A stretch of DNA of 64,000 nt from Colocasia esculenta (lineage: Eukaryota > Streptophyta > Magnoliopsida > Alismatales > Araceae): contig CM024758.1 in the NCBI GenBank assembly GCA_014218235.1, positions 96,633,698-96,697,697 of the forward strand. The letters run 5' to 3'. How positions within the stretch are numbered: position 1 is the first letter of the stretch; each line of letters begins with the position of its first letter. The notes below the pieces were generated by a model, which saw only the letters and a program-made list of their open reading frames with translations, did not search any database and had not been told where the DNA came from. The position numbers and the translations under genes were made by a program. Positions 47,520-59,066 of the stretch are shown piece after piece.

Positions 47520-47705
47520 TTGATTAAAAAATAAATTAATTAAAAAATTTTAACTATAATAAAGAGGTCTTTATTATAACAGAGCTTAACATATACTGTA
47601 ATAAGAGATAACAGTTATTATAATGAGTTACAGTTCGGTTAAAGATTAAAAAATAAGTCAAAAATTTGATAGAGACTCCTAATTAATTTACTCTTGATTA
47701 AATAG
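47520..47705 (+). repeat. Left arm of an imperfect inverted repeat flanking gypsy G
   Basis: It is AT-rich and aligns to the reverse complement of about 57665-57835 with shared runs such as ATACTGTAATA, TAATGAGTTACA, AAAATAAGTCAA and CTAATTAATTTA, and a 16-base gap. Each arm itself starts and ends with TAAATTAATTA-like words. Confidence 0.65.
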
Positions 47706-48207
47706 GAGCTCTCAAAAATATATTTTATAGTACAATAAATATTTTTTTACTAACAAATTTCAAAGATGATTGGCACGATCAGATAAGCAGGGCGAGAGAG
47801 AGATGGTTGTTGGGGGGTGGGGAGTTGGTGTTGGGGAATTGTTACTGTTCATTCTCCCGTAAAATTCCACGACCGTGGAGAAACGGGAATTCTAGATACT
47901 CCCTCTTCATGTTCGGCAAATCAAAATTTATAGCGAAATATTTATTATAATAATGGTCTTGTAATAATTTAGCAATATTAATGTTAGTTATAAGAAAATG
48001 ATCGCATTAATTGAAAAGGCATCACAAAATCTTCCTCTCTCTCTTTCTCTTCTATGAGCCAACACAGTTTTTTTTGTTTACAATTTATGTTAACTTCTTG
48101 AAGCTGTAAGTATTTCTCAAATTTATATAGCCTTTATTTATTTAATCTAAGTCTTCATTTATTTAAACTAAGATCTTTTGATTAACTATAAGATTATGTC
48201 TGCAAAC
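47706..48207. other. Non-coding spacer before gypsy G
   Basis: AT-rich; nothing supported. It ends with the target site CAAAC at 48203-48207. Confidence 0.5.
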
Positions 48208-48807
48208 TGATATCGGTCGTCGTCAGCCGACGAATTGGACCGACGAGATCAAGGATCGGCCATACCAACGAGCCGACAATTGAAATGGTCGGGTGTTGTC
48301 GTCATAGGTTAATCCGTTATCGCCGAGGACTAATTCAAATTAAGCGCTATGTACGGGCGTATCCAGCTGGCACCAGCTTGCACTTGCCCAAAGTATAAAT
48401 GAGCCCCGTTAATCACGACCCCACAGCTAGCCCGTGTCCGCTTTAGGCAGGCGGCGGTCAAGGCGAGACTCTCCGTACCCAGCTGGCGAGGGTTCCCTAG
48501 ATAGCGCCCTTGCCTCACGGAGGCTCGTCCACCACCTTCCTACTCTGACCAAAGGACCAAGCCCTTATAAAAAATAGGGAGACCCACAGGGAAAATGTAC
48601 GCTATTCATAGCACAAAACTCTCTCAATTCTCCTCTCTTTACAACCTTCACTGACTTGATCGTCGGAGTGTCCGACTGCCGAGGAGTCTCGGTGGTTCTT
48701 TTGCAGGTCGTCTTCTCTTCTCCGACGACAGCGCGACGCGGCCAATCCCTCGGGGCCCACCCAGCTCGGCTCTGGCCGACAACACTTGCTGATTTTTTCC
48801 AGCAACA
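48208..48807 (+). repeat. Gypsy G 5' LTR
   Basis: It runs from TGATATCGGTCG to CCAGCAACA. TATA-like TATAAAAAA is at 48566-48574. The start has CG-centred words (GTCGTCGTCAGCCGACGA). Confidence 0.95.
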
Positions 48808-48828
48808 TTTGGCGCCGTCTGTGGGAAC
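48808..48828 (+). promoter_or_regulatory. Gypsy G primer-binding site
   Basis: TTTGGCGCCGTCTGTGGGAA directly follows the LTR, a primer-binding motif seen in plant gypsy elements of the Tat group. The tRNA was not assigned. Confidence 0.8.
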
Positions 48829-48849
48829 CGATACAAAAGGCTTATCCCA

Positions 48850-50241
48850 ATGGCACCCAAGGGAAAGGCTGCAGCTCGCCCGCTGGAGGAGGAAACCGCC
48901 CTCGTTAATGTCGTAGAAGAAGTAGCAGGGGGAGCATCTGGCGCGGGAGAGCAAGATTCGACTACCCTATCGCGGCTCGATCGCGTCGAGCAGACGTTGG
49001 CGAGCCTTCAACAGATACTTATGAGGATGGAGCAGAACCAGTAGGCGCACCCTGTACAAGGGGAGGGCTCGGTTCGTCAGGTAGAAAAGGTCCAGGGTGA
49101 TCAGCATGATGCAGAGGCCCCCAACCGGCAGCGAGTACCTCCTGCGATGTCGGCAAGTCATGCCGGTGCACCACCGGCGATGGTCGGGACTCCCACGCCA
49201 GCCGTAAACCAAACCGACAATGTCCTACCCGTCACGCCAGTGGCAGCCGAAGGGAATGTGGCCAAGGCCGACCTTGCCGATCGTTTCACAGCAGAATCTG
49301 CTCCAATCAGCTGTAGCGAGTCTCCATTCGACCCACGATGGAAGGACGACCTGCGAGAGATGAACAGGAAGATAGAAGCTCTACAGCTCGGCACTTGCGC
49401 CCCATCCGTGGCGACGCTCCTCACCTCCTCACCATTCATAGAGGAAATCACGTCGGCTCTGGTCACACCGAAGTTTCAGCTGCCGAAGTTCCGACGCTAC
49501 AACGGGACCACAAACCCAGTCCACCACCTCGACCATTTCCAAGGACAGGTGGAAATGATAAATGTAACTGACGCTCTGAAATGCAGGGCTTTCATGTCTA
49601 CTCTAGATGACGCAGCTCTACAGTGGTTCAAGGCGCTGCCCGCTCGATCGGTCTCGGACTTCTCCAACCTGGCCCAGAGGTTCCTCGACCACTTCTTCAA
49701 CACGGTGCAACATTCATTATGCACCGACGATCTGTGGTTGGTGTCCCAGAGAGAAAATGAGATGTTCCGGGACTACGCGAAGCGCTTCCAGATTGAGGTG
49801 ATGAAAGTGGTGGACCTGGACTTGAGAACTGCTGTCAACATTCTCACCAGAGTGTGCACCGACGTGTCATTTGTGGCGTCGATCGCCAAAAAACCACTGG
49901 TAAGCCTCTCCGACCTCCTCTCTCGGATGCAGAAATACGTTAGGCTGGAATCAACCCTTGGAGCAGCTGGGCGATTGAAGCGGCCGCTGGAGAGGGGGAA
50001 CGCGAGCTCTGAGACGAGCGAGAAGAGGCCGAGAAGGGAGGAAACGCGCGGAGACAGGCGCCGAGACTCGGAGAGCCAACGGGTGTCTGACCGACGACCC
50101 GACGAATATCGTCGTGTCAGAGATCTCCCCCGGTTCGGAAGGCTACCGTCGGAAATCCTCCCCATCATCAAGAAGCTACCGGAGTTTAGGCGACCAGAAC
50201 CCATCACGCGGCCTCCATCAGGACGAGGGGCCGAGCTATAA
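48850..50241 (+). pseudogene. Gypsy G gag
   Basis: The ATG at 48850 (MAPKGKAAARPLEEETA) opens a frame broken once by TAG at 49042 (likely CAG before) and then open in the same frame to TAA at 50241, about 463 codons. The retrotransposon gag core is at about 49470-49960: FRRYNGTTNPVHHLDHFQGQ, FMSTLDDAALQWFKALP, FLDHFF, ENEMFRDYAKRFQ. The C-terminus is Arg/Glu-rich (RPRREETRGDRRRDSE). Gag forms the particle and binds RNA. The downstream protease is in another frame. Confidence 0.88.
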
Positions 50242-50295
50242 TGTGAGTACCATAAAGGTTCTGGGCACCTAACCCACCAATGCAGGAGCCTGAAG

Positions 50296-50890
50296 ATGGA
50301 AATATCGGAGATGTTGCGACGAGGGATAATCGGAAAAGACGTCGTCGACGGCAAACAAAAAGATCGCGAGCAGGAAGGGGATCGCGAGCGCGAAGGGAAG
50401 GGCGCCGTCCTGGTCCTCGCCGGCGGATCGGCAGGTGGCGGCGACAGCGGCAGGAAGAGGAAAGCGTATGCGTCGGCCGTCATCCTCGGAATCAACCAAC
50501 CAAGCTTGGAGCCCATCACCTTCTCCGCCGACGACGCATTGGGGCTGAGCTTCCCTCACGACGACACGCTGGTCTTCCATGCCGACATCGACGGCTACAC
50601 CGTGCATCGCATCCTTGTCGACAACGGAGCGGCGCCTGACGTCCTTTTCTATGACTGCTTCCTGAAGATGACAAACCTGAGCACGGAGCTCAAGCCAGTC
50701 GCTACACCTCTATTCGGGTTCAGCGGAACACCAGTCACCGCCGAGGGGTTCATCAGGCTCAGGGTGACGCTGGGAACCCGTCCTCATCATGTAACGGTTG
50801 AGGTCGACTTCTTAATTGTGAAGGTCAAGTCGGCCTACAACGCGATTTTTGGGCGCGGATTGCTCGGGAAGCTCGGGGGGGGGGGGGGAG
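50296..50890 (+). pseudogene. Gypsy G aspartic protease
   Basis: The frame contains a basic leader, then FSADDALGLSFPHDD, HRILVDNGAAPDVLFYDCF (active-site D-N-G instead of D-T/S-G) near 50610-50670, FSGTPVTAEGFIRL and AYNAIFGRGLLG, the retropepsin pattern of Tat elements. A run of about 13 G at 50877-50889 ends the frame and shifts pol; the true frame resumes with PSTYHQKLMFPT at about 50893. Confidence 0.85.
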
Positions 50891-52520
50891 GGTGCCGTCA
50901 ACATACCACCAGAAACTGATGTTTCCAACTCCTAGCGGGGTAGGTGAAGTTGTCGGGAGTCAAGCCGAGGCGCGCCTGTGTTATGTTAATTCCATCAAGG
51001 CCAAAGAACCAGCTATTTCCGAGTATGTGCCAGCTGTAGATGACACCCCAAAGCACGAGCCAGTAGAACTAACTAAACAAATTAAAATCGAAAGCGGACT
51101 TCTAATCATCGGAACCGAACTCAAAGAGTTGGAAAATGACGTCACTACGTTCCTCAGCCAAAGTGGCGACGTATTCGCTTGGTCTGACGGCGACCTTCCA
51201 GGGATAGATCCGAGCATTATCCAACATCACTTGAACGTGGATCCCGAGGCCCGGCCTATCCGACAGAAGAAGAGGCCCTTATCGGCCGAGCGGCAGGAAG
51301 TAGTTGAAAACCAGTTGACGAAATATTTGCATGCAGGTACCGTTAGGAATTCATTTTACCCAAACTGGGTCGCCAACGTCGTCCTGGTGCGAAAGGCGAA
51401 CGGCAAATGGTGAATGTGTGTTGACTTCTCCAACCTAAACAAGGCCTGCCCAAAGGACAGCTTCCCCTTACCCCGGATCGGCCAGCTAGTCGACTCAACT
51501 GCCGGGCACGAGCTCTTAAGCTTCCTCGACGCCTATTCAGGCTATCACCAAATAAGAATGGCTCCAGAAGACGAAGAAAATACATCTTTCACCACTGAGA
51601 GAGGTTTGTATTGTTTTACTCGTATGTCATTCGGACTAAAAAATGCAGGAGCAACATACCAAAGACTGGTCAACAAAATGTTCGAGAAGCAGATTGGCAA
51701 GACCATGGAAATATACGTCGACGACATGCTGGTAAAAATCCGACAAGCCGAGGACCACGTCAGGGACTTAGCCGAAGCCTTTCGAAATACTGAAGCTCTA
51801 CGGGATGAAATTGAACCCAGAAAAGTGCGTCTTCGGCGTCCGGGCTGGAAAGTTCTTAGGGTACCTTGTCTCCCAACGAGGCATAGACGTCAACCCCGAC
51901 AAAGTTCAGGCCATCCTCGACATGACGGCTCCGAGAACAATCAAAGAGGTACAAAGACTTAATGGCATGGTTACAGCTCTAAGCAGGTTTATGTCCAGGT
52001 CAGCAGAGCGGTGCAAGCCGTTTTTCGAGGTGCTAAGGAAAGGCCGCTTCGAGTGGACCGAGGACTGCCAAAAGGCATTCGACGAGCTAAAAGAACGCCT
52101 GGCAAGCGTACCAACGCTGAGCAAGCCGAAGGAGGGGGAAGAGCTGCTGTTGTATTTGTCCGCAACAAGCTATTCCGTCAGCTCGGTCCTCGTCCGAGAA
52201 GAAGACCGAGCCCATCTACCGGTGTACTACACAAGCAAGGCGCTGCGAGGAGCCGAGCAACGCTACCCTGACCTCGAGAAGGTCGGATATGCTCTCATTA
52301 TGGCCGCACGACGATTGCGTCCATATTTTCAATCGCACAAAGTCGTCGTCCTCACCGATACACCAATTCGACAAGTTCTTGAGCGACCCGAGTCCTCGGG
52401 AAGGTTGGCCAAGTGGGCCGTAGAGCTCGGAGAATTCGACATTGAGTTCAGGCCCCGTGTCGCTATCAAAGCCCAAGCCCTCGCGGATTTCATTTCCGAG
52501 GGCACTGCCCAAGCAGCTTC
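50891..52520 (+). pseudogene. Gypsy G reverse transcriptase and RNase H
   Basis: RT starts near VDPEARPIRQKKRPLS; then CVDFSNLNKACPKDSFPLP, LLSFLDAYSGYHQIRM, FTRMSFGLKNAGATYQRLV and the catalytic IYVDDMLVK (51708-51735). A TGA at 51411 (likely CGA) and a frameshift near 51790 break it. CVFGVRAGKFLGYLVSQRGI resumes in the next frame, followed by RNase H: FEWTEDCQKAFDELK, LYLSATSYSVSSVLV, YTSKALRGAEQRY, VVLTDTPIRQVLE, LADFISE. Confidence 0.92.
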
Positions 52521-53092
52521 GGAGGAAAAGTTCGACGGAAGTTGGGAAGTTTTCGTCGACGGAGCCTCAAACTCCTAGGGCAGCGGAGCAGGGGTGGTCA
52601 TGCGCTCACCCGAAGGCGTCGACCTAAGGTACGCGGTTCGTTTCGGTTTCCAAGCATCTAACAACGTGGCAGAATACGAAGCGGTGGTATCAGGGCTGAA
52701 GATGGCGAGGACTCTTGGCGCGAAGAAGGTCCGTGTCCACAGCGATTCCCAACTGGTCGTCAACCAGGTCTCGCAAGCGTTCGAGGCGAAAGAGGTAAAG
52801 CTCGCGTCATATAAGGCCGAGGTGTTAAGGCTCATGGCGGAATTCGACTCTGCCGAGCTTGCGAAAATACCAAGGTCCGAGAACGAACAAGCTGACGAGC
52901 TTTCAAAAATCGCATCATCTGCACTGGAATCGCCCACAGCCCTACTAATAGAAGAACTATTGGAGCCAACCATAACACCCAAAGATCTAATGAGTATCGA
53001 GGTAAGAACAACCTGGATGACCCCACTAATAAATTTCCTCAGGAGTAGGTTGCTACCGGAGGACAAGAACGAGGCTGAGAAAACGAGACGAC
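52521..53092 (+). pseudogene. Gypsy G second (archaeal-type) RNase H
   Basis: WEVFVDGASNS (Asp), a TAG at 52576, then GSGAGVVMRSPEG, ASNNVAEYEAVVSGLKMA (Glu), RVHSDSQLVVNQVSQ (Asp) and ENEQADELSKIAS form a complete RVT_3-type RNase H after the normal RNase H. Having both domains is a known hallmark of the Tat lineage. Confidence 0.88.
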
Positions 53093-54247
53093 GATCGTCA
53101 AAGTTCTTCATCGTCGGCGATGACCTGTACCGGAAGGGGTTTAGCTACCCCAGCCTCCTCTCGTGGACCCCGTTCAAGCCGAAGAAATTATCAACGAAGT
53201 TCACGAAGGAATGTGTGGTTCTCATTCAGGCTCCAGATCTCTGGTAAGAAGAGTAACCCGACAAGGATACTGGTGGCCGACGATGCTTAAAGACGCCGAG
53301 AAGTACGTCAAAAGCTGCCGACAATGCCAGTTGTTCGGAAAGATCGACCGACAACCTCCATCAGAACTCACGAGCATAAATTCCCCATGGCCATTCGCGC
53401 AATGGGGCATGGACATCCTCGGACCATTCCCATCTGCGACGGGCCAAAGGAAGTTCATCATCGTCGGAGTCGATTATTTCACAAAATGGGTCAAAGCTGA
53501 GCCCCTAGCAAAAATTACGGATACCAACGCCTGGGGCTTTGTGTGGAAAAATATCATATGCAGGTTCGGTCTTCCACGAACAATCATCACCGACAACGGA
53601 CGACAGTTCGACAACGCCAAGTTTCGTCGGAATTGCGTCGCGCTCGGGATCGAACATAGGTTCTCCTCAGTAGCCCATCCCCAGTCAAACGGAATGGCCG
53701 AGGTCACCAATCGGACAATCCTGGATGGACTAAAGAAGAGAATAACGAGCCACAAGGGAGCTTGGGCCGACCAACTCCTCATGTACTTTGGGCATACAGG
53801 ACGACACCAAGGGAAGCCACTCGGGAATCACCCTTCGCGTTAGCTTTCGGGATGGAGGCAATGTCACCGGTAGAGATGCTCATCCCCTCACAAAGAATCC
53901 TCGGATTTAGCGAAGAAAGCAACAATCAAGCATTGCGTGCCGAACTTGACTTAATAGAAGAAAAGCGAGGAAATGCTTATACAAGGATGGAGATATACCA
54001 AAGGAGGGTCAAGAAAAGCTTCGACAAGAAGGTCAAACCACGACGCTTCGGGGTAGGGAGCCTTGTCCTCAGAAAGCTCGCAATTTCGGACCCAAAGTCG
54101 GCAAGCGGGAAGTTGTCGCCAAACTGGGATGGACCATACCGAATCGCCGACGAACTCGGACAAGGAGCTTATCGGCTTGAAGAGCTCGGGGGAGCAGACA
54201 TACCAAGAACATGGAACGCCGAGCACCTTCGACGTTACTTCCCATGA
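53093..54247 (+). pseudogene. Gypsy G integrase
   Basis: HHCC zinc part: HEGMCGSHSGSRSLVRR and CRQCQ (53205-53330). Catalytic core: WGMDILGPFPSA (Asp), IITDNGRQFDNAKF (Asp) and HPQSNGMAEVTNRTI (Glu), all present. Frameshifts lie near 53160-53165 and 53785; the last frame continues WAYRTTPREATRESPFAL and LSPNWDGPYRI to the TGA at 54247. Order RT-RNH-aRNH-IN fits Ty3/gypsy. Confidence 0.92.
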
Positions 54248-54560
54248 GCATGAGGTCGCTTCGGCACTCTCTAAACACAAGTGCGAGGTCGCTTCGGCAC
54301 TCTTTAAATCCAAGTACGAGGTCGCTTCGGCACTCCTAAACCCAAGTATGAGGTCGCTTCGGCACTCTCTAGGCCCAAGTACGAGGTCGCTTCGGCACTC
54401 TCTAAACACAAGTGCGAGGTCACTTCGGCACTCTCTAAATCCAAGCACGAGGTCGCTTAGACACTCTTACCGACGAGGTCGCTTAGGCACTCTCACTGAC
54501 AGGGTCGCATTACCGACGAGGTCGCCTCGGCACTTCCCTACCTACAGTCGCTTTTGGCAC
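54244..54560 (+). repeat. 33-bp tandem array downstream of pol in gypsy G
   Basis: About seven well-matched units carry GAGGTCGCTTCGGCACTC plus a variable CTAAACCCAAGT part, followed by shortened and diverged units to 54560. It starts at the stop codon of pol. Confidence 0.93.
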
Positions 54561-54687
54561 ACTCGTCGACAAGGTCGTTTGTGCGTTTGTAAACGATAAA
54601 ATGAACGACAATCGTCGGCCAAAAACAAAGGTGTGTCCGAGAATATATTTCCATCGACAAGGAATACAAGTACATAAACAGGGGCAG

Positions 54688-56540
54688 CTATGCCTCGTTC
54701 AAAACGGCATCAGCTGCCTGATCAAGGGATTGATCAATGGCCGTCTCCATGGCCTCGTCTACCACGGCGACGAACTCTTCGTCTCCGCCTCCGGCAGCCT
54801 GGTCATCGCCCTCGCCATCTCCAGCAAGAGTCGCGCCCGACAAGTCGAGGTCGGGATACAACCTCTTAACCTTTGCGAGGCAGTCGTTATATCCTCCCTG
54901 GAAGAGGTCGGCGATCTCGTCCTGGAGCTCGTCCGAGTCGCGATACTCCTCGATCGCCTTGTTCCTTTCCTCAGCAACGAGGTGCGAAAAGCTGTTCTTC
55001 ATTTCTTCGTGGGCGGCAATCTTGTCGTATTGCGCCTTCTTCACAGCCTCAAGCACTTTTTTCTCGGACGCGAGGGCCGCCTGGAGGACGCCTTCCCTCT
55101 TCTTCGCCTCCTCCTCCACTTCGGCGACGCGCTTGTCAGCCTCGGCGACGCGCTTGTCGCAAGCCAACCTCTTCACCTCGGCCCGGTGCACAAAAGCGTC
55201 GAACGCGGCTAGCTGGCTCAACAAACCATGATAATACTCATGCATGAGCCGACGTGCAGGGTGGCCGAGCGTTTCTGCCCTGACCTCGGGCAGCAGGGCT
55301 TGTCGGCCCCACTCGACTGGGTCCAAGGAAAAGCGAGTCTGGGGCGGAACCGAAGCATCAGGTGTCGTAGACGACGACGCGGAACTGGGGCTTCTTCGGC
55401 CTCTCAGCCAGCGGGGCGGCTTCTGAACTCTGACCAGGCGCTGGAGGCGGCGGAGGCACAGCTTCGGCCGCACGCTGGCGTTTCTCAGGACGAGAAGCCA
55501 CCTTCTTCCCCCTTGCTTAAGCTCGGCTCTTGGCCTTCTCCATGAGCGACGGCCCCCTTCGCGACGGAAGAATGGAGTCACCCTTGTCGGCCATAGCTGC
55601 AAGCACATGGCTGTTAGATAAGGAAACCGAGGACAGAACAAGAGTACAACTACGAGGCTGGCAACCTTTTGTGCCCTCGTCGATCGGCCGAAACAATTCC
55701 TCGGAGATATCGATCAGGTTGGGGGGCTCCACCTCCTTCAAACACTCGAGGTCGAAGAGCTCGGATGCAGTAAGCCTCGGCGATCCAAAAGCTTTGCTCC
55801 AGACGTCGACGACCGACCACTTGGTCGGGAACGGCCAACCCGAGGGACTATAAACAAAAACAAAGTTCCTCTTCCAGCCGTGGAGCGAGGAGGGCAGTCT
55901 TCCGAGGATATGCCGACCATTCCTCGCCGCAAAGTAGAACCAGTCTCCGAACGGTTTAATAGAGAACAGGTAGAGAAAAAGGCGCGAGGTCGGAGGGACC
56001 CCTGCCGAACAGCACAAATGATAGAAAGCCGACGATTACTCGCCAGGCGTTCGGTGCCAACTGAGAAGGAGCCACCCCAAGCTCCAGAGAAGAAAAATAA
56101 CCAAGGGGTGGAAGGGGAAACAGAGGCCTGCCCGAACCGCCTCAGTGTAAACCGAGAACCCCCCGTTCAAGACATAATGAGCCCTAAAATCCCTGTTAGC
56201 AAACACGACGGCATCGGCAGGAAGAACAAACCTAGGGTGCTTCCGCAGCCACCTAAAGTACCGGGGAGGTCTCGCAACGAGCTTCGGCCACGTTGTTGGC
56301 TCGGCGGCGAGCACCGGAAGTATGGGCCGAGGGTTCCTTAGGAACATAGGTCCCGTGGACTAGTTCAAGGACGAAGGTATCGTCAACGGGCCCCCAGACC
56401 TAAGTTTCTACAGACATCGACCCTTCCCCAAGGCTTTCGGAAACGGAGTTGGGAGCGTCGACAGAAGCGGGGGGTCCCTAGATTTTGTGGACGACGACGA
56501 AGAGGAAGCCTCAGAAGAGGTGGAGGAAGAGGAAAGGCTC
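54688..56540 (-). pseudogene. Antisense ORF region of gypsy G (PF04195-like protein)
   Basis: Three minus frames (56347-56036, 56017-55517, 55641-54688) line up as one broken protein: FRAHYVLNGGFSVYTEAVRAGL, then LFSIKPFGDWFYFAARNGRH and SPSGWPFPTKWS, then MADKGDSILPS, then MHEYYHGLLSQLAAFDAFVH and a long coiled coil (RVAEVEEEAKKREGVLQ) ending YPDLDLSG. This resembles the 'putative gypsy type transposon' family (Transposase_28, PF04195 by memory). An ATG at 56540 followed by a Ser-rich stretch could be the start. Antisense ORFs between pol and the 3' LTR are known in Tat elements. Stops and shifts make this copy inactive. Confidence 0.65.
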
Positions 56541-56692
56541 ATCGTTTACCTTGGAAGGAAGCAAGCGAAGATCGTCGGTCGACTTCGTATAGGAGGGCAC
56601 AATCGTCGGACTGTCGGCAGGTGTCGGGGCGGCAAGGATCGTAAGACTCGCACGCGAGGTGAAGAAACGTCTGTTTCGCGTCGAACCTTAGC

Positions 56693-56700
56693 TATTTATA
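56693..56700 (-). promoter_or_regulatory. TATA-like box upstream of the antisense ORF
   Basis: ACTATAAATAGC on the minus strand is a strong plant TATA match about 150 bp upstream of the candidate ATG at 56540 and within GC-rich DNA. It could drive antisense transcription. Confidence 0.45.
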
Positions 56701-57035
56701 GTACCTTGACGCCAATACGATCGGACGACCCAGAAATCCTGCGCATCCAGGATTCCGCCACGTGTCAGAAGCCCGACGGCCGGGAGGCGTTCACCCGGAT
56801 CCGCGGCGCGCGCCCCGAAACCGTGCGGCGTCATCATGGCACCGGGTTTAGAGTGAAGTACCTGACAAACCGTCATCAGAAGTACCATCATTATGACAAG
56901 ACCACGACTCTCATCATGACAGAGGTAGAGCACCCCCGATTCAAGCGCGCGGAATGCGAGGTAGCGTACGCCCGTACAAATTCCTGAGAGTGATAAATGG
57001 CTTCTCTTCGAGCCGAGGACTCGCCTCGAACAGAA

Positions 57036-57048
57036 CTCGGGGGACTAG
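57036..57048 (+). promoter_or_regulatory. Gypsy G polypurine tract
   Basis: CTCGGGGGACTAG directly precedes the 3' LTR, the position of the plus-strand primer. Confidence 0.75.
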
Positions 57049-57647
57049 TGATACCGGTCGTCGTCAGCCGACGAATTGGACCGACGAGATCAAGGATCAG
57101 CCATACCAACGAGCCGACAATTGAAATGGTCGGGTGTTGTCGTCATAGGTTAATCCGTTATCGCCGAGGACTAATTCAAATTAAGCTCTATGTACGGGCG
57201 TATCTAGCTGGCACCGGCTCGCACTTGCCCAAAGTATAAACGAGCCCCGTTAATCACGACCCCACAGCTAGCCCGTGTCCGCTTTAGGCAGGCGGCGGTC
57301 AAGGCGAGACTCTCCGTACCCAGCTGGTGAGGGTTCCCTAGATAGCGCCCTTGCCTCACGGAGGCTCGTCCACCACCTTCCTACTCTGACCAAAGGACCA
57401 AGCCCTTATAAAAAACAGGGAGACCCATACGGAAAATGTACGCTATTCATAGCACAAAACTCTCTCAATTCTCCTCTCTTTACAACCTTCACTGACTTGA
57501 TCGTCGGAGTGTCCGACCGCCGAGGAGTCTCGGTGGTTCTTTTGCAGGTCGGCTTCTCTTCTCCGACGACAGCGCGACGCGGCCAATCCCTCGGGCCCAC
57601 CCAGCTCGGCTCTGGCCGACAACACTTGCTGATTTTTTCCAGCAACA
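57049..57647 (+). repeat. Gypsy G 3' LTR
   Basis: TGATACCGGTCG to CCAGCAACA, 599 bp, with the TATA-like box at 57407-57415. It is a near copy of the 5' LTR with about 15 differences by eye. Confidence 0.95.
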
Positions 57648-57664
57648 CAAACAATGAAACCTTC

Positions 57665-57835
57665 CCTTATAAAAATAAGATAAATTAATTAGAAGTTTCT
57701 ATAAGATGTTGACTTATTTTCTAATCTCTATTAGAGTTGTAACTCATTATAGTAAATATTATCTCCTATTACAGTATACAGTAATGACCTCTATATTATA
57801 GTCAGAGACTTTTAATTAATTTATCATAAAAATAT
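57665..57835 (-). repeat. Right arm of the inverted repeat flanking gypsy G
   Basis: Its reverse complement aligns with 47520-47705. Gypsy G lies between the arms, 13 bp from this one and about 500 bp from the other. Confidence 0.65.
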
Positions 57836-59066
57836 AAAGACTTATCACATAATTGGAAGTACAGACAACAAGTATATATAATAAGTAAAGTCTGGCATCA
57901 ATTGAGGATCTAATGATAAAAAAGGAGCCATCTAATTAGTTCAAACATAGGTTGGACTGAGTTTTATGTGAATTATCTGCGGATATTATGGTTTCGTGGT
58001 GCTATTAATTTTGAAGGTTGGGGGAGGGAAGGAGAGTCGGTCTGAAATAATAATAAAAGTTGGAGAGGGGGAATTTCGCTGCTAAACGTGGCCTAAAAAG
58101 AGGAAGACCCTATTACTTGATCATGGGCCTTTCAAGTGTTGTAGATTGCACAACTCCATGCAGATTGTTGTGCGATTTACAAAACAACAAAGCACATCAA
58201 CAATATTGACAAACATCAATGCATGTAAGAATTATTCAGTCCTTGTCTATTAATTATATCGTACAGTGCTTCTAACTAAAATACCTCCAGTAACTCAATC
58301 AGTGGCTTGCTTAGAAAGAGAGCTCATGAATACCACTGCCGAGGAAAATTGCAAGTCTTGGAGTACTTCAGTTCTGACTTAATCATTTTCATGAGATTCA
58401 GCTCAATCTTTTACTACCCATGTTGCCTACTAAAGTAATCGATTGGTTTTCTTTGAAAATCGATTATGCCTGTTGAAAGTGAAAATACCCTAGTAAATAA
58501 ATCAATTAATTTTCCTCGATGATCTCCACAAATTGATTAAGTATCCATGTTGCCTACTAATGTCATCTCTTCCAAAATCGATTTTGCCAGTAGGATGTGG
58601 AAACAGGCCCTATTGAATAGTTCGATTCCTTTTTCCTGAGAACTGACTATATTTATAGAAGAAGTAATTGACTCTTCTCAGTCGTTTCTACGGGAACTAC
58701 TAATTAGGTAATCGATCTTTTGTAAGACAACCTATGGTCGAATCAAATCCAATTACAGTTTGTTTATAATGACTATGAAACCAAAAAAATGTTAAGTAGA
58801 TGTTCCAAAACAACCTTCACATATCATTATCTGTCATACTTTAATGCAATAGTGATGAGTCTATTTTATGAGAAGGTCCCTTCATATGCATATATATATT
58901 CTTGAACTAGTTTAAGATAGCCTGCTTAGAATAAAAATAATAAAAGAAAATGCTTAGTACACATCTTTTGGTGTGTGCACAAAATGGGCACAACCAATGA
59001 GGGTGTGCCACCTTAGGGATGTGGGCATTTAATATAACCCCCATCCCGACTTTTTCAACCCGGGCT
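57836..59066. other. Non-coding stretch with ATCGATT-type words
   Basis: No gene is seen. 58400-58760 contains two related segments beginning CCATGTTGCCTACTAA (58418, 58545) with AATCGATT words, reminiscent of the U3 array of Sirevirus A, but no LTR termini were found. Confidence 0.4.

Larger units (their letters stand above)
48203..57652 (+). mobile_element. Tat-type Ty3/gypsy element G, full length, TSD CAAAC
   Basis: The element is 48208-57647 (9,440 bp), with 600-bp LTRs, CAAAC on both sides (48203-48207 and 57648-57652), a primer-binding site, gag-PR-RT-RNH-aRNH-IN, a tandem array, antisense frames and a polypurine tract. It is much richer in GC than its surroundings. The LTRs differ by about 15 sites by eye, so it is young relative to the rest, but all reading frames are broken. 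Confidence 0.96.

Noticed and set aside
49773..50519. 248-codon minus frame in gypsy G
   Set aside because: Opposite gag and protease, Ser/Arg-rich shadow without domain; unlike the antisense frames at 54688-56540.
53951..54448. Minus frame with ECRSDL repeats
   Set aside because: It is the translation of the 33-bp tandem array opposite gypsy G integrase.
58400..58760. Another Sirevirus A LTR based on ATCGATT words
   Set aside because: No TGTTGAAC or GGGCCAACA termini, TATA or U5 box; similarity is limited to short words.
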